7,116 nucleotides of DNA, taken from positions 1 to 7,116 of the forward strand of contig JBHHXR010000194.1 in assembly GCA_046757205.1 (NCBI GenBank). The letters run 5' to 3'. The position numbers and the translations under genes were made by a program. The first letter of the stretch is position 1. Each line of letters starts with the position of its first letter. Under the pieces are notes generated by a model. That model ran no database searches and was not told the origin of the DNA. It saw nothing but the letters and a program-made list of their open reading frames with translations. This document shows positions 1 through 5,896 of the stretch, piece after piece. Source of the DNA: JBHHXR01 sp046757205. Lineage in GTDB: Bacteria > Pseudomonadota > Alphaproteobacteria > Rhodobacterales > Rhodobacteraceae.

Positions 1-80
1 TGCGGTGGGCGGCGACCGGTCAGAGCGACGTCCGCGCCGTGTTGCCGGGCCTGGTGGCAGCCAAGAAACCGTCCGGCGCG

Positions 81-695
81 CTACGGTTGCGGGGTGTTGT
101 CGGTATCGTCGGCTCTGAGGATGCGGAAACAGAACACCAGAAGCAGCAGGCCGGCGGCGAGGCCGACGATGTCGCCGATCAGGAAGCGCAGCACCACATA
201 GGGCAGGGAGCGAAGCCCGAACGAGGCGGAAAACAGCAAGCAAAGCGCTGCGGTATTGACCAGCGAAGCGGCCACGCCGATGGCGAAGACCGGTTTCCAG
301 TTGAGCAGTGCGGCTTCGAACGAGGTCCGGTAGCGATATACCGACCGGACAATGTAATATCCCACCGGCGCGCACCCGGCGCCGGTGAGGGCGACGAGGA
401 CGGCCTGCCAGGACAAGGCCCAGCTGATCGGCTGATAATCGACGTAGTGAATCCCCAGCACCGCAGGAAACAGCGCCCAGAACGCCCGCGGGCCAACGAT
501 CGCGGTTCCCAGGGTCCGCACCGCGTGCGGCAGGAACATCAGGCTGGCAAGTTCCGTGAAGCCGGGCACAAAGAACTTTTCAACCGGAAAGATCACGTTG
601 GCCTGGAACATGAACGTCAGGACATAGGACAGGGCCACGACGACGATCCATTTCGGGAATGCGCGCGCTGGCAACCCGGCCCATTTCAATTTCAT
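81..695 (-). CDS. Uncharacterised multi-pass inner-membrane protein
   Basis: About 204 residues with roughly six hydrophobic segments, near residues 13-33, 43-60, 68-85, 92-114, 132-156 and 163-190. The N-terminus is short and basic and the C-terminus ends in a short polar tail (DDTDNTPQP). Segment 2 is followed by FLPHAVRTL and the last segment begins GDIVGLAAGLLLL. This general look, a conserved loop motif plus a GD-x-x-G motif opening a membrane helix, recalls MASE1-type sensory membrane domains, but no signalling output domain is attached, so this is only a resemblance. I chose the ATG at 695. A TTG three codons upstream (704) leaves only 2 nt after the AGGA ribosome-binding site, whereas the ATG leaves about 11. 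It is divergent from the wHTH gene. No partner gene or terminator is evident in bases 1-80. That it is a real gene is fairly secure; its function is unknown. Confidence 0.75.
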   Translation of the reverse strand: MKLKWAGLPARAFPKWIVVVALSYVLTFMFQANVIFPVEKFFVPGFTELASLMFLPHAVRTLGTAIVGPRAFWALFPAVLGIHYVDYQPISWALSWQAVLVALTGAGCAPVGYYIVRSVYRYRTSFEAALLNWKPVFAIGVAASLVNTAALCLLFSASFGLRSLPYVVLRFLIGDIVGLAAGLLLLVFCFRILRADDTDNTPQP

Positions 696-1023
696 CTTTT
701 TCAATTTCCTGGTGTCAATCGTTGCGATGTGAAGCCGACCGCGCGCCGGGGGTCAAGGACAAAACGGCCTTCTCCCGGCAATCGCCGGTGAGCCCTCGCC
801 AATCCTGGCGGGGTGGTGGCCGGCGTCCGGTGGCCGCCGGGCGCCGCCTGCCGGATCTAAGATAATTCGCGATGCGGGAATGAAACAGCAGTCGCGCCGA
901 ATGCACAAGGGGTCGGCCAAGATTGGACATTTCGGTCGCATTGTGGAATAACACCCGTTACCGCAGCCGTCTCAACGCGTCGATGGCATAACGGTCAATT
1001 TGAAACCTGAGCAGGAGTAATCG
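696..1023. other. Divergent intergenic region, 328 bases
   Basis: This region separates the membrane-protein gene (minus) from the wHTH gene (plus) and should hold both promoters. On the plus strand a weak promoter candidate is TTGGAC (923-928) and TGGAAT (944-949), but its 15-nt spacer is short. A hairpin with arms CCTCGCCA (794-801) and TGGCGGGG (806-813), a 4-nt loop and one U-G pair is present but has no T-tract. An 8-bp direct repeat, GGTGGCCG, occurs twice within 815-836. Open frames crossing this interval on either strand give Arg/Pro/Gly-rich products with no recognisable motif, and I regard them as non-coding. Confidence 0.45.
1013..1017 (+). promoter_or_regulatory. Ribosome-binding site of the wHTH gene
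   Basis: AGGAG lies 6 nt before the GTG at 1024. It decides the start, because no ATG is available in frame nearby. Confidence 0.7.
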
Positions 1024-1320
1024 GTGGAAAACGATTATGTCTCCAAACTGAACGGCTATGCGCATCTGGTCGCCGTGCTTCGGTCACTTGAAAGCGATAT
1101 CGGCCTTCGTGAGTTTACCCATCTGGAACGCTATATCATCGCCACGCTGTCGTTCGACGAGTTCCGCGACGGCGCGCGAACCGAAGCGATCCTGTCGCAC
1201 CGTCTGCTGGACGGCGCGACGCCTTCCTCGTTCTACCGCGCGCTCAAGAAGCTGCGCGACAGGAACCTCGTCGGGGTTGTCGAGAACCGCAAGACCGGGG
1301 TTTACCGGATCACGATATAG
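1024..1320 (+). CDS. Small winged helix-turn-helix-like DNA-binding protein
   Basis: A 98-residue protein. The fold is read from sequence pattern: a helix at about 33-43 (HLERYIIATL), a second at 51-62, a likely recognition helix at about 66-80 (TPSSFYRALKKLRDRN), and a beta wing at 83-98 (VGVVENRKTGVYRIT). This order is typical of winged-helix transcriptional regulators. No sensor or ligand-binding domain is present, so it resembles a bare DNA-binding module or a small adaptor. The GTG start follows AGGAG by 6 nt. It is transcribed towards rpsD but is separated from it by 260 bases containing a strong rpsD promoter, so co-regulation is not implied. It could regulate itself or the divergent membrane-protein gene, which is inference from position only. 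I do not recognise a named family. Confidence 0.7.
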   Translation: MENDYVSKLNGYAHLVAVLRSLESDIGLREFTHLERYIIATLSFDEFRDGARTEAILSHRLLDGATPSSFYRALKKLRDRNLVGVVENRKTGVYRITI

Positions 1321-1344
1321 CGGCGTCGATCGGCGTCGATATTC

Positions 1345-1367
1345 CCCGCGGCGTTCTTCGCGCCGGG
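1345..1367 (+). other. GC-rich hairpin downstream of the wHTH gene
   Basis: Arms GGCG (1350-1353) and CGCC (1361-1364) enclose a 7-nt loop. An outer CCC (1345-1347) pairs with GGG (1365-1367) across a 2-nt bulge. It sits 25 bases past the wHTH stop codon. No T-run follows, so it is a poor intrinsic terminator; it could instead protect a transcript 3' end. Confidence 0.25.
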
Positions 1368-1430
1368 AACTGGTCCGAGTGCGCGCGGGCTGCTGCTCCG
1401 GTCGAAGCCAGTGCAGGAGTGTACGGCCGA

Positions 1431-1458
1431 TTGACATCCGCCGCCGCGCGCGTATAAC
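1431..1458 (+). promoter_or_regulatory. rpsD promoter, sigma-70 type
   Basis: TTGACA at 1431-1436 matches the -35 consensus fully. TATAAC at 1453-1458 matches the -10 consensus at five of six positions, with a 16-nt spacer. Transcription would start near 1465, giving a leader of about 115 nt before the rpsD start. This is the best promoter match in the window and fits a highly expressed ribosomal-protein gene. Confidence 0.75.
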
Positions 1459-1504
1459 GCCGCCTTCCGGCCCGGTTTGGGCGCGGATGAAATTTGGTGT
1501 TTGT

Positions 1505-1572
1505 GGCCCCCGCGAGGGGATGCCTGTCGGCCCGCAAGGGCAAAGGAAAGCACCTTTCACATCGATGAAAGG
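1505..1572 (+). promoter_or_regulatory. Structured rpsD 5' leader with buried ribosome-binding site
   Basis: Three hairpins can be drawn by eye. The first has GGC+CCCC (1505-1511) pairing with GGGG (1516-1519) and GCC (1522-1524), with a 2-nt bulge and a GCGA loop. The second has GCCC (1530-1533) pairing with GGGC (1538-1541) and a GCAA loop. Both loops are GNRA tetraloops. The third has CCTTTCA (1553-1559) pairing perfectly with TGAAAGG (1566-1572), and its 3' arm contains most of the rpsD ribosome-binding site (AAAGGA, 1568-1573). CCTTTC could instead pair upstream with GAAAG (1546-1550) or AAAGG (1542-1546), which would free the site. The pairings are visible in the sequence. That they form in vivo, or respond to S4, is inference. 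Confidence 0.45.
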
Positions 1573-1580
1573 ATCCAGCC

Positions 1581-2201
1581 GTGACCAAACGCACGTCTGC
1601 CAAGTACAAGATCGACCGCCGGATGGGCGAAAACATCTGGGGCCGCCCGAAATCCCCCGTCAACCGCCGCGAATACGGCCCCGGCCAGCACGGCCAGCGC
1701 CGCAAGGGCAAGTTGTCGGATTTCGGCATCCAGCTCCGCGCCAAGCAGAAACTCAAGGGCTATTACGGCGACCTGACGGAAAAGCAGTTCCGCCGCATCT
1801 ACGCGGAGGCTGAGCGCCTGAAGGGCGATACCGGCGAAAATCTGGTCGGCCTTCTTGAGCGCCGGCTCGACGCCGTCGTCTATCGCGCGAAATTCGTGCC
1901 GACGGTGTTCGCCGCCCGCCAGTTCGTCAATCACGGCCATGTCCGCGTGAACGGCAAGAAGGTGAACATCCCGTCCTATCGCGTGAACGAAGGCGACGTG
2001 ATAGAGGTGCGCGACCGCTCCAGACAGCTCGCCGTGGTGCTTGAGGCGGTGGCGCTGGCAGAGCGCGACGTACCGGACTACATCAATGCCGATCATTCCA
2101 AGATGACGGCCGAGTTCGTGCGCACGCCGCAACTCTCGGACGTGCCCTACGCGGTGATGATGGAGCCGAACCTGGTGGTGGAATTCTACGCCAAGAACTG
2201 A
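1581..2201 (+). CDS. rpsD: 30S ribosomal protein S4
   Basis: A 206-residue protein of the usual S4 length. S4 binds 16S rRNA early in small-subunit assembly, contributes to decoding accuracy, and in several bacteria represses its own synthesis. The N-terminal region has the conserved YGPGQHGQRRKGKLSDFG stretch (32-49). The S4 RNA-binding domain runs from about 95 to 157, including ERRLDAVVYR (93-102), ARQFVNHGHVRVNGKKVNIP (112-131) and the EGDVIEV segment (137-143). The C-terminus ends VVEFYAKN. It has no cysteine, so it is the zinc-free form. The GTG start is set by AAAGGA (1568-1573) at 7 nt. It stands alone between its own promoter and terminator rather than in an alpha operon with rpsM, rpsK and rpoA, an arrangement I associate with alphaproteobacteria. 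Confidence 0.97.
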   Translation: MTKRTSAKYKIDRRMGENIWGRPKSPVNRREYGPGQHGQRRKGKLSDFGIQLRAKQKLKGYYGDLTEKQFRRIYAEAERLKGDTGENLVGLLERRLDAVVYRAKFVPTVFAARQFVNHGHVRVNGKKVNIPSYRVNEGDVIEVRDRSRQLAVVLEAVALAERDVPDYINADHSKMTAEFVRTPQLSDVPYAVMMEPNLVVEFYAKN

Positions 2202-2241
2202 GCCGGCCCGGTTTCGCCGCCGGCACGGCAGCGAGTTCGCG

Positions 2242-2272
2242 AGAGGGGCGCACCGCCCCTCTTTTCCTTTTT
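2242..2272 (+). terminator. Intrinsic terminator of rpsD
   Basis: A perfect 9-bp stem, AGAGGGGCG (2242-2250) with CGCCCCTCT (2254-2262), has a 3-nt loop and is followed directly by a T-rich tract (TTTCCTTTTT). It lies 40 bases after the rpsD stop and isolates rpsD from the downstream transporter gene. Confidence 0.9.
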
Positions 2273-2360
2273 CGAGTGCGTTCTGATCGCGATCCGGAAT
2301 TACGGGCAGGGAATCAAATCCCGACTCGCCATCCGCCGGCGCAGCCGATAATGGGACAGG

Positions 2361-3608
2361 ATGGCCTGGCTTTCGCGGTCCGATACGGTGCCCCTGGGCG
2401 AAGTCGTCGCGCTGCCGGTCTGGCGGCGGCCGGTTGCTTTGCTGTTTCTGATGGCCGCCGCGATGCCGCTGGCATTCTCGACCTGGATAGCGCTTCTGAA
2501 CAATTTCGTCATCGAGGCCGCGGCCTTTGACGGGGTCGATATCGGCTGGTTGCAGACGGTGCGCGAAATCCCCGGCTTTCTGGCCATCGGCGTCATTGCC
2601 ATCATCATTTTCGTCCGCGAACAGACGCTTGCCGGGGTCTCGCTTCTGACCCTGGGCGCCGCGGTGGCGGTTACGGCGTGGTTTCCCAGCTTCGGAGGGC
2701 TTCTGGCGACCACCGTGATCGGGTCGCTGGGGTTTCACTATTTCGAAACGGTCAACCAGTCGCTGCAGCTCCAGTGGATAGAAAAGGGAAGGGCGCCGCA
2801 GGTTCTCGGCGTGATCGTCGCCATCGGGTCGGCGGCGTCGCTGGTGGCGTATGGCGGCCTGGTGGGGTTCTGGAAAACCTTCGATCTCAGCTACGAATTC
2901 GTCTACGGCCTCAGCGGCGGCGCCACGATGGCGATAGCGCTATTCTGTCTCGCAGCCTATCCGCAATTCGAATCGCCCGATCCGCAGCACCGGAATATGG
3001 TGCTGCGGCGGCGCTACTGGCTGTATTACGCGCTGCAGTTCATCGCCGGCGCGCGGCGGCAGATATTCATCGTCTTCGCGGCGTTCATGATGGTCGAGCA
3101 TTTCGGCTTCGAGGTTCATCAGGTGACGGCGCTGTTCCTGATCAACTACGTCGCCAACATGCTGTTCGCGCCTCTGATGGGCGGGGCTGTCGCGAGGTTC
3201 GGCGAGAGACGGGCGCTGGTGTTCGAATACTGCGGTCTCGTCATCGTGTTTTCATCCTATGCCGGCATCTATTATTTCGGCTGGGGCGCGGTGATCGCGG
3301 CCGGCCTCTACATCGTCGATCACCTGTTTTTCGCGCTCGCCTTTGCGCTCAAGACGTATTTCCAGAAGATCGCCGATCCGGCCGATATCGCGCCGACGGC
3401 GGCGGTTGCCTTCACCATCAACCATATCGCGGCGGTGTTCCTGCCGGCATCGCTGGGATACCTGTGGGTGGTCGCGCCGGACGGCGTCTTCGTGTTCGCC
3501 GCGGCGCTGGCGGCGATCTCGCTGATGCTGGCGCTGATGGTTCCGCGCCACCCCGAACCGGGCCACGAAACGATATTTTCGCGCCCCTCCATTGTCGTGG
3601 CGCAATAG
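2361..3608 (+). CDS. MFS-type transporter, substrate unknown
   Basis: A 415-residue protein with about twelve hydrophobic segments in two halves (roughly 24-46, 64-85, 91-108, 113-130, 146-170, 183-201; 218-245, 253-277, 287-305, 309-335, 345-370, 374-394). A charged central loop lies at 202-217 (ESPDPQHRNMVLRRR). GGAVARFGERRAL (274-286) resembles the degenerate MFS loop motif (G-x-x-x-D/R-x-x-G-x-R) between helices 8 and 9. Other conspicuous stretches are GFHYFETVNQSLQLQW (124-139) and KTYFQKIADPADIAPT (331-346). Length and layout fit the major facilitator superfamily, whose members are proton- or gradient-driven inner-membrane carriers. ATG 2361 is the first possible start after an in-frame TAA at 2349. 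The ribosome-binding site is weak (GGGACAGG directly before the start). Nothing points to a substrate. It precedes msrA by 78 bases on the same strand. Confidence 0.85.
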   Translation: MAWLSRSDTVPLGEVVALPVWRRPVALLFLMAAAMPLAFSTWIALLNNFVIEAAAFDGVDIGWLQTVREIPGFLAIGVIAIIIFVREQTLAGVSLLTLGAAVAVTAWFPSFGGLLATTVIGSLGFHYFETVNQSLQLQWIEKGRAPQVLGVIVAIGSAASLVAYGGLVGFWKTFDLSYEFVYGLSGGATMAIALFCLAAYPQFESPDPQHRNMVLRRRYWLYYALQFIAGARRQIFIVFAAFMMVEHFGFEVHQVTALFLINYVANMLFAPLMGGAVARFGERRALVFEYCGLVIVFSSYAGIYYFGWGAVIAAGLYIVDHLFFALAFALKTYFQKIADPADIAPTAAVAFTINHIAAVFLPASLGYLWVVAPDGVFVFAAALAAISLMLALMVPRHPEPGHETIFSRPSIVVAQ

Positions 3609-3686
3609 GGCGATCGTGAAGCCGCTGGCGTTTTCGGTCGGTTTGCACGTATCCTCACGCGCGATGGGAAACCGGGGAACCTGATC

Positions 3687-4337
3687 TTGCCGTTCGGATT
3701 GCCGAAAGAGACGCGGATGCCGGAACCCGGCGCGGCGCTGCCGGGGCGGGCGGAGCCGCTGCCGACCGCCGATGCGCATTTCGTGTCCGGCCGTCCGCTG
3801 AAGGGGCCGTACCCGGACGGCATGGAAAAAGCGCTGTTCGGCATGGGCTGCTTCTGGGGCGCGGAGCGGGTGTTCTGGAACATTCCCGGCGTCTGGGTTA
3901 CGGCCGCCGGATATTCGGCGGGTCAGACGCCCAACCCGACCTACCGCGAGGTCTGCACCGGCCGGACCGGGCACAACGAAGTGGTTCTGGTTGTCCATGA
4001 TCCGGCGGAGATCCCGTACCGGTCGCTTGTCGGGATCTTCTGGGAAAACCACGATCCGACGCAGGGCATGCGCCAGGGAAACGATGTCGGGACGCAGTAC
4101 CGGTCCGGTATCTACACGTTCAGCGAGCAGCAGAAGGCGATCGCCGAAGAGTCGCGCGCGGTTTTCGGCGACCGGTTACGCGAAGCCGGATTCGGTGCGG
4201 TCACGACCGAAATTCGCGACGCGGGGGAATTCTACTACGCCGAGGAATACCACCAGCAGTACCTCGCCAGGAATCCGGCGGGCTACTGCGGGCTCGGCGG
4301 CACCGGCGTGGCCTGCCCCGTGGGGATCGCCACCTGA
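3687..4337 (+). CDS. msrA: Peptide-methionine (S)-S-oxide reductase MsrA
   Basis: A cytosolic repair enzyme of 216 residues that reduces the S-epimer of methionine sulfoxide in proteins, recycled by thioredoxin. The catalytic motif GCFWG is at 54-58, with Cys55 as nucleophile. YSAGQTPNPTYREVCTGRTGH (residues about 75-95), FWENHDPTQGMRQGNDVGTQYRS (about 118-140) and YYAEEYHQQYL (about 183-193) are the family's conserved blocks. The C-terminal GYCGLGGTGVACP supplies Cys201 and Cys210, matching the two recycling cysteines of the E. coli-type three-cysteine enzyme. The TTG start is chosen because GGGGAA (3674-3679) sits 7 nt upstream and because the extra N-terminus leading into ALPGR aligns with the N-terminus of E. 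coli MsrA as I remember it. An ATG ten codons later (3717) is the alternative. prmA follows after 60 bases. Confidence 0.96.
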   Translation: MPFGLPKETRMPEPGAALPGRAEPLPTADAHFVSGRPLKGPYPDGMEKALFGMGCFWGAERVFWNIPGVWVTAAGYSAGQTPNPTYREVCTGRTGHNEVVLVVHDPAEIPYRSLVGIFWENHDPTQGMRQGNDVGTQYRSGIYTFSEQQKAIAEESRAVFGDRLREAGFGAVTTEIRDAGEFYYAEEYHQQYLARNPAGYCGLGGTGVACPVGIAT

Positions 4338-4386
4338 CGGCGCATTGACGCGCTCGGCGCGGTGGCATATCCCGCGCCCGCAATTC

Positions 4387-4392
4387 GGGAGA
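4387..4392 (+). promoter_or_regulatory. Ribosome-binding site of prmA
   Basis: GGGAGA precedes the GTG at 4398 at good spacing and favours that start over the GTG at 4362, which is preceded only by GC-rich sequence with no purine-rich site. Confidence 0.6.
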
Positions 4393-4397
4393 CGGGC

Positions 4398-5264
4398 GTG
4401 CGCACATATTCGGCACTGACCACGGTCAGGCGCGGCGATGCGGCCGCGCGCCTCGCCGAGGCGATGGAGCGGCTGGAGCCGTCGCCGACCGGTATCGGCA
4501 CGTTCGAACTGGAAGACGGGTCCGGGATCTGGGAAGTCGGCGGGTATTTTACCGAGCCGCCCGACGAAACCGCACTGGCGTTGCTGGCGGCGGCATTCTC
4601 GGCGCGCCCGTTCGCGGTATCCAGGATCGACGACCGCGACTGGGTGGCCCAGGTCCGCCGCGAACTCACCCCGGTCGAGGCAGGCCGGTTCGTGGTCTTC
4701 GGCCGCCACGACCGCGACCGGATACCGGTCAACAGGATCGGACTGGAAATCGAGGCCGCGATGGCGTTCGGCACCGGCCACCACGCCACCACGCTGGGTT
4801 GTCTGCTGGCGCTCGACGGGCTGGCGCGCAAGGGGTTTCGGGCGAGGCGTCCGGCCGATATCGGCTGCGGCAGCGGCGTCCTGGCGATGGCGGCGGCGAA
4901 GCTCTGGCATTGCCCGGTCGTCGCCAGCGATATCGACCCGGTCGCGACCGCGACGGCACGGGCGAACTGCCGCGCCAACGGGCTGCGGAGCCGTATCGTC
5001 TGTCTCACGGCGCCGGGGTTCCGCCATGGCGCGATCCGCGCCGCCGCGCCTTTCGATCTGGTCTTTTCAAATATCCTGGCCGGCCCTTTGAGGCGCCTGG
5101 CCGGCGACATGGCCGCGCACGTGCGGCGGGGCGGTGTCGTCATCCTCTCGGGTATCCTGGCGCGCCAGGCCCCCGGCGTCGAGGCGGTTTACCGGGGCCA
5201 CGGCTTTGCCCGGCTGTCGCATCGCGTCATCGGAGACTGGACAACACTTGCCCTGCGTCGCTGA
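4398..5264 (+). CDS. prmA: Ribosomal protein L11 methyltransferase PrmA
   Basis: An S-adenosylmethionine-dependent enzyme that methylates ribosomal protein L11 in the cytosol. With the chosen start it is 288 residues, the usual PrmA length. An N-terminal substrate-recognition domain (1 to about 100) precedes a class I methyltransferase fold. AFGTGHHATT (123-132) is the PrmA-specific signature, DIGCGSGVLAMAA (154-166) is the SAM-binding glycine loop, SDID (177-180) carries the acidic residue expected after strand 2, and NILAGPL (225-231) is a variant of the usual NILANPL substrate-site motif. The GTG at 4398 has GGGAG (4387-4391) 6 nt upstream. An earlier in-frame GTG at 4362 would add 12 residues but lacks a ribosome-binding site. 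It lies 60 bases after msrA on the same strand, probably co-transcribed, and converges on the DUF1127 gene. Confidence 0.93.
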   Translation: MRTYSALTTVRRGDAAARLAEAMERLEPSPTGIGTFELEDGSGIWEVGGYFTEPPDETALALLAAAFSARPFAVSRIDDRDWVAQVRRELTPVEAGRFVVFGRHDRDRIPVNRIGLEIEAAMAFGTGHHATTLGCLLALDGLARKGFRARRPADIGCGSGVLAMAAAKLWHCPVVASDIDPVATATARANCRANGLRSRIVCLTAPGFRHGAIRAAAPFDLVFSNILAGPLRRLAGDMAAHVRRGGVVILSGILARQAPGVEAVYRGHGFARLSHRVIGDWTTLALRR

Positions 5265-5293
5265 TCCCGGCCCCGTCCAGCCGCAGCAAACGG

Positions 5294-5321
5294 AAACGGC
5301 CGCCCTCCAAGGCGGCCGTTT
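5294..5321. terminator. Probable bidirectional terminator between prmA and the DUF1127 gene
   Basis: A perfect 11-bp stem, AAACGGCCGCC (5294-5304) with GGCGGCCGTTT (5311-5321), has a 6-nt loop and ends in A-T pairs. The stem therefore provides a short U-run whichever strand is transcribed. On the minus strand the following bases are moderately T-rich (GTTTCCGTTTG). It lies between two convergent stop codons, 30 bases after prmA and 26 after the DUF1127 stop. Confidence 0.75.
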
Positions 5322-5346
5322 ACCGGTAGCAACCGTTTTCGCGCGT

Positions 5347-5565
5347 TCAGCGACGGGCCAACTGGTTCGCGACGCGGTCGATGTCGCCGCGGCTCAGGCC
5401 GATGTCGTTGAGTTCGTGATCGGACAGCATGCGCAGGGCGCGTTCGGTCCGACGGGCCGCGACCCAGGTCGCGATGTCTTCGCGCAGCGACGCGAAGAAC
5501 TGAACGACCCGGAACGTGCTGATGGCACCGAAGGGCAGCGGGCGGGAGTATTCTTGAATAGCCAT
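5347..5565 (-). CDS. DUF1127 family small protein
   Basis: A 72-residue basic protein. The C-terminal half carries the DUF1127 pattern, from ARRTERALRMLSDHEL (37-52) to NDIGLSRGDIDRV (53-65): an arginine-rich helix, a turn with D-x-E-L, then D-I-G-L-x-R. The N-terminal half is more hydrophobic (FGAISTFRVVQFFASL, 12-27) and could form an amphipathic helix. Some alphaproteobacterial members are reported to act as small RNA-binding regulators of RNA turnover and stress or nutrient adaptation; whether this one does is unknown. I chose the ATG at 5565 because AAAGG lies 7 nt upstream. An ATG five codons earlier (5580) has only a weak purine stretch, and its own first codons contain this ribosome-binding site. 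It is monocistronic, convergent with prmA, with a candidate promoter at 5640-5668. Confidence 0.88.
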   Translation of the reverse strand: MAIQEYSRPLPFGAISTFRVVQFFASLREDIATWVAARRTERALRMLSDHELNDIGLSRGDIDRVANQLARR

Positions 5566-5593
5566 GGGACTACCTTTCATTCTCTGGTGTGGG

Positions 5594-5611
5594 CCGGCGT
5601 TTTCACGTCGG
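5594..5611 (-). other. Hairpin with GAAA loop in the DUF1127 leader
   Basis: Read on the minus strand, CCGACGT pairs with ACGCCGG around a GAAA tetraloop, with one A-C mismatch. It lies in the expected 5' leader, about 30 nt before the start codon. The fold is visible but short; any regulatory or protective role is speculative. Confidence 0.3.
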
Positions 5612-5639
5612 ATGAACCGCAGTTAGGAGAACTCCGCTC

Positions 5640-5668
5640 ATACAACAAGATCGTTTTTTGCATGTCAC
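5640..5668 (-). promoter_or_regulatory. Candidate promoter of the DUF1127 gene
   Basis: On the minus strand, GTGACA (5668 to 5663) matches five of six bases of the -35 consensus and TTGTAT (5645 to 5640) matches three of six of the -10, with a 17-nt spacer. It lies in the most AT-rich part of the window and would give a leader of about 70 nt. The -10 is weak, so activation or an alternative sigma factor is possible. Confidence 0.4.
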
Positions 5669-5685
5669 ACATGCACTGTGTGCAT
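5660..5685. repeat. Nested inverted repeats, possible operator
   Basis: Three overlapping inverted repeats share this short stretch: GCATG/CATGC (5660-5664 and 5670-5674), CACACA/TGTGTG (5666-5671 and 5677-5682), and ATGCAC/GTGCAT (5671-5676 and 5680-5685). They overlap and extend just upstream of the candidate -35 box of the DUF1127 promoter, where a transcription factor would bind. The symmetry is seen directly; the binding protein is unknown. Confidence 0.4.
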
Positions 5686-5819
5686 ATCGGGAAATTGTTT
5701 GATTACAGTCTGTTAGCCATGACCAGCAGGTTAGCTCAGTGCGCCATTTCTGCAACATGCCCCCGGCAGCGGCCGTCCTGGCGTGGCGCGCTTTCGGCCG
5801 CCGCTGTGCTGGACCGGGG

Positions 5820-5896
5820 CGCCGGCCGGCGGGATCGGACACGCCGGCGCCATCGCCGCGAAGCCGCGGCAGCCGGCGCGCGCCGTGCCGGCACGG
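5820..5896. repeat. Cluster of GC-rich palindromes
   Basis: Three perfect symmetric elements lie within 77 bases: CGCCGGCCGGCG (5820-5831), GCCGCG/CGCGGC with a 4-nt loop (5855-5870), and CCGTGCCGGCACGG (5883-5896). They could form stems in RNA or DNA. In GC-rich DNA some palindromes arise by chance, but a run of three inside one intergenic region is notable. Confidence 0.35.

Noticed and set aside
1..80. Possible end of another gene at the left edge
   Set aside because: Reading the frames I followed on both strands gives no recognisable protein ending; too short to support a call.
713..718. Perfect TTGACA on the minus strand just upstream of the membrane-protein gene
   Set aside because: A -10 at proper spacing would fall on the start codon, so transcripts would begin inside the gene; the ribosome-binding site also lies in the would-be spacer. 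Probably a chance match.
39..791. 250-codon plus-strand open frame opposite the membrane protein
   Set aside because: The product is rich in Gln, Arg and Gly without any domain, while the opposite strand gives well-formed membrane helices and a ribosome-binding site.
923..949. TTGGAC / TGGAAT promoter candidate for the wHTH gene
   Set aside because: The spacer is only 15 nt and the boxes match imperfectly; mentioned in the intergenic description but not called.
2309..2322. GGGA-ATCAAA-TCCC, resembling a tRNA T-arm remnant
   Set aside because: The stem is 4 bp with a 6-nt loop, and the invariant T54-T55-C56 pattern is not met; no acceptor or anticodon arm is present.
1557..2738. Long minus-strand open frame (393 codons) covering rpsD and part of the transporter gene
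   Set aside because: It is the antisense of clearly recognisable genes, with His/Arg/Gly-rich content and no motif; an artefact of GC-rich codon usage.
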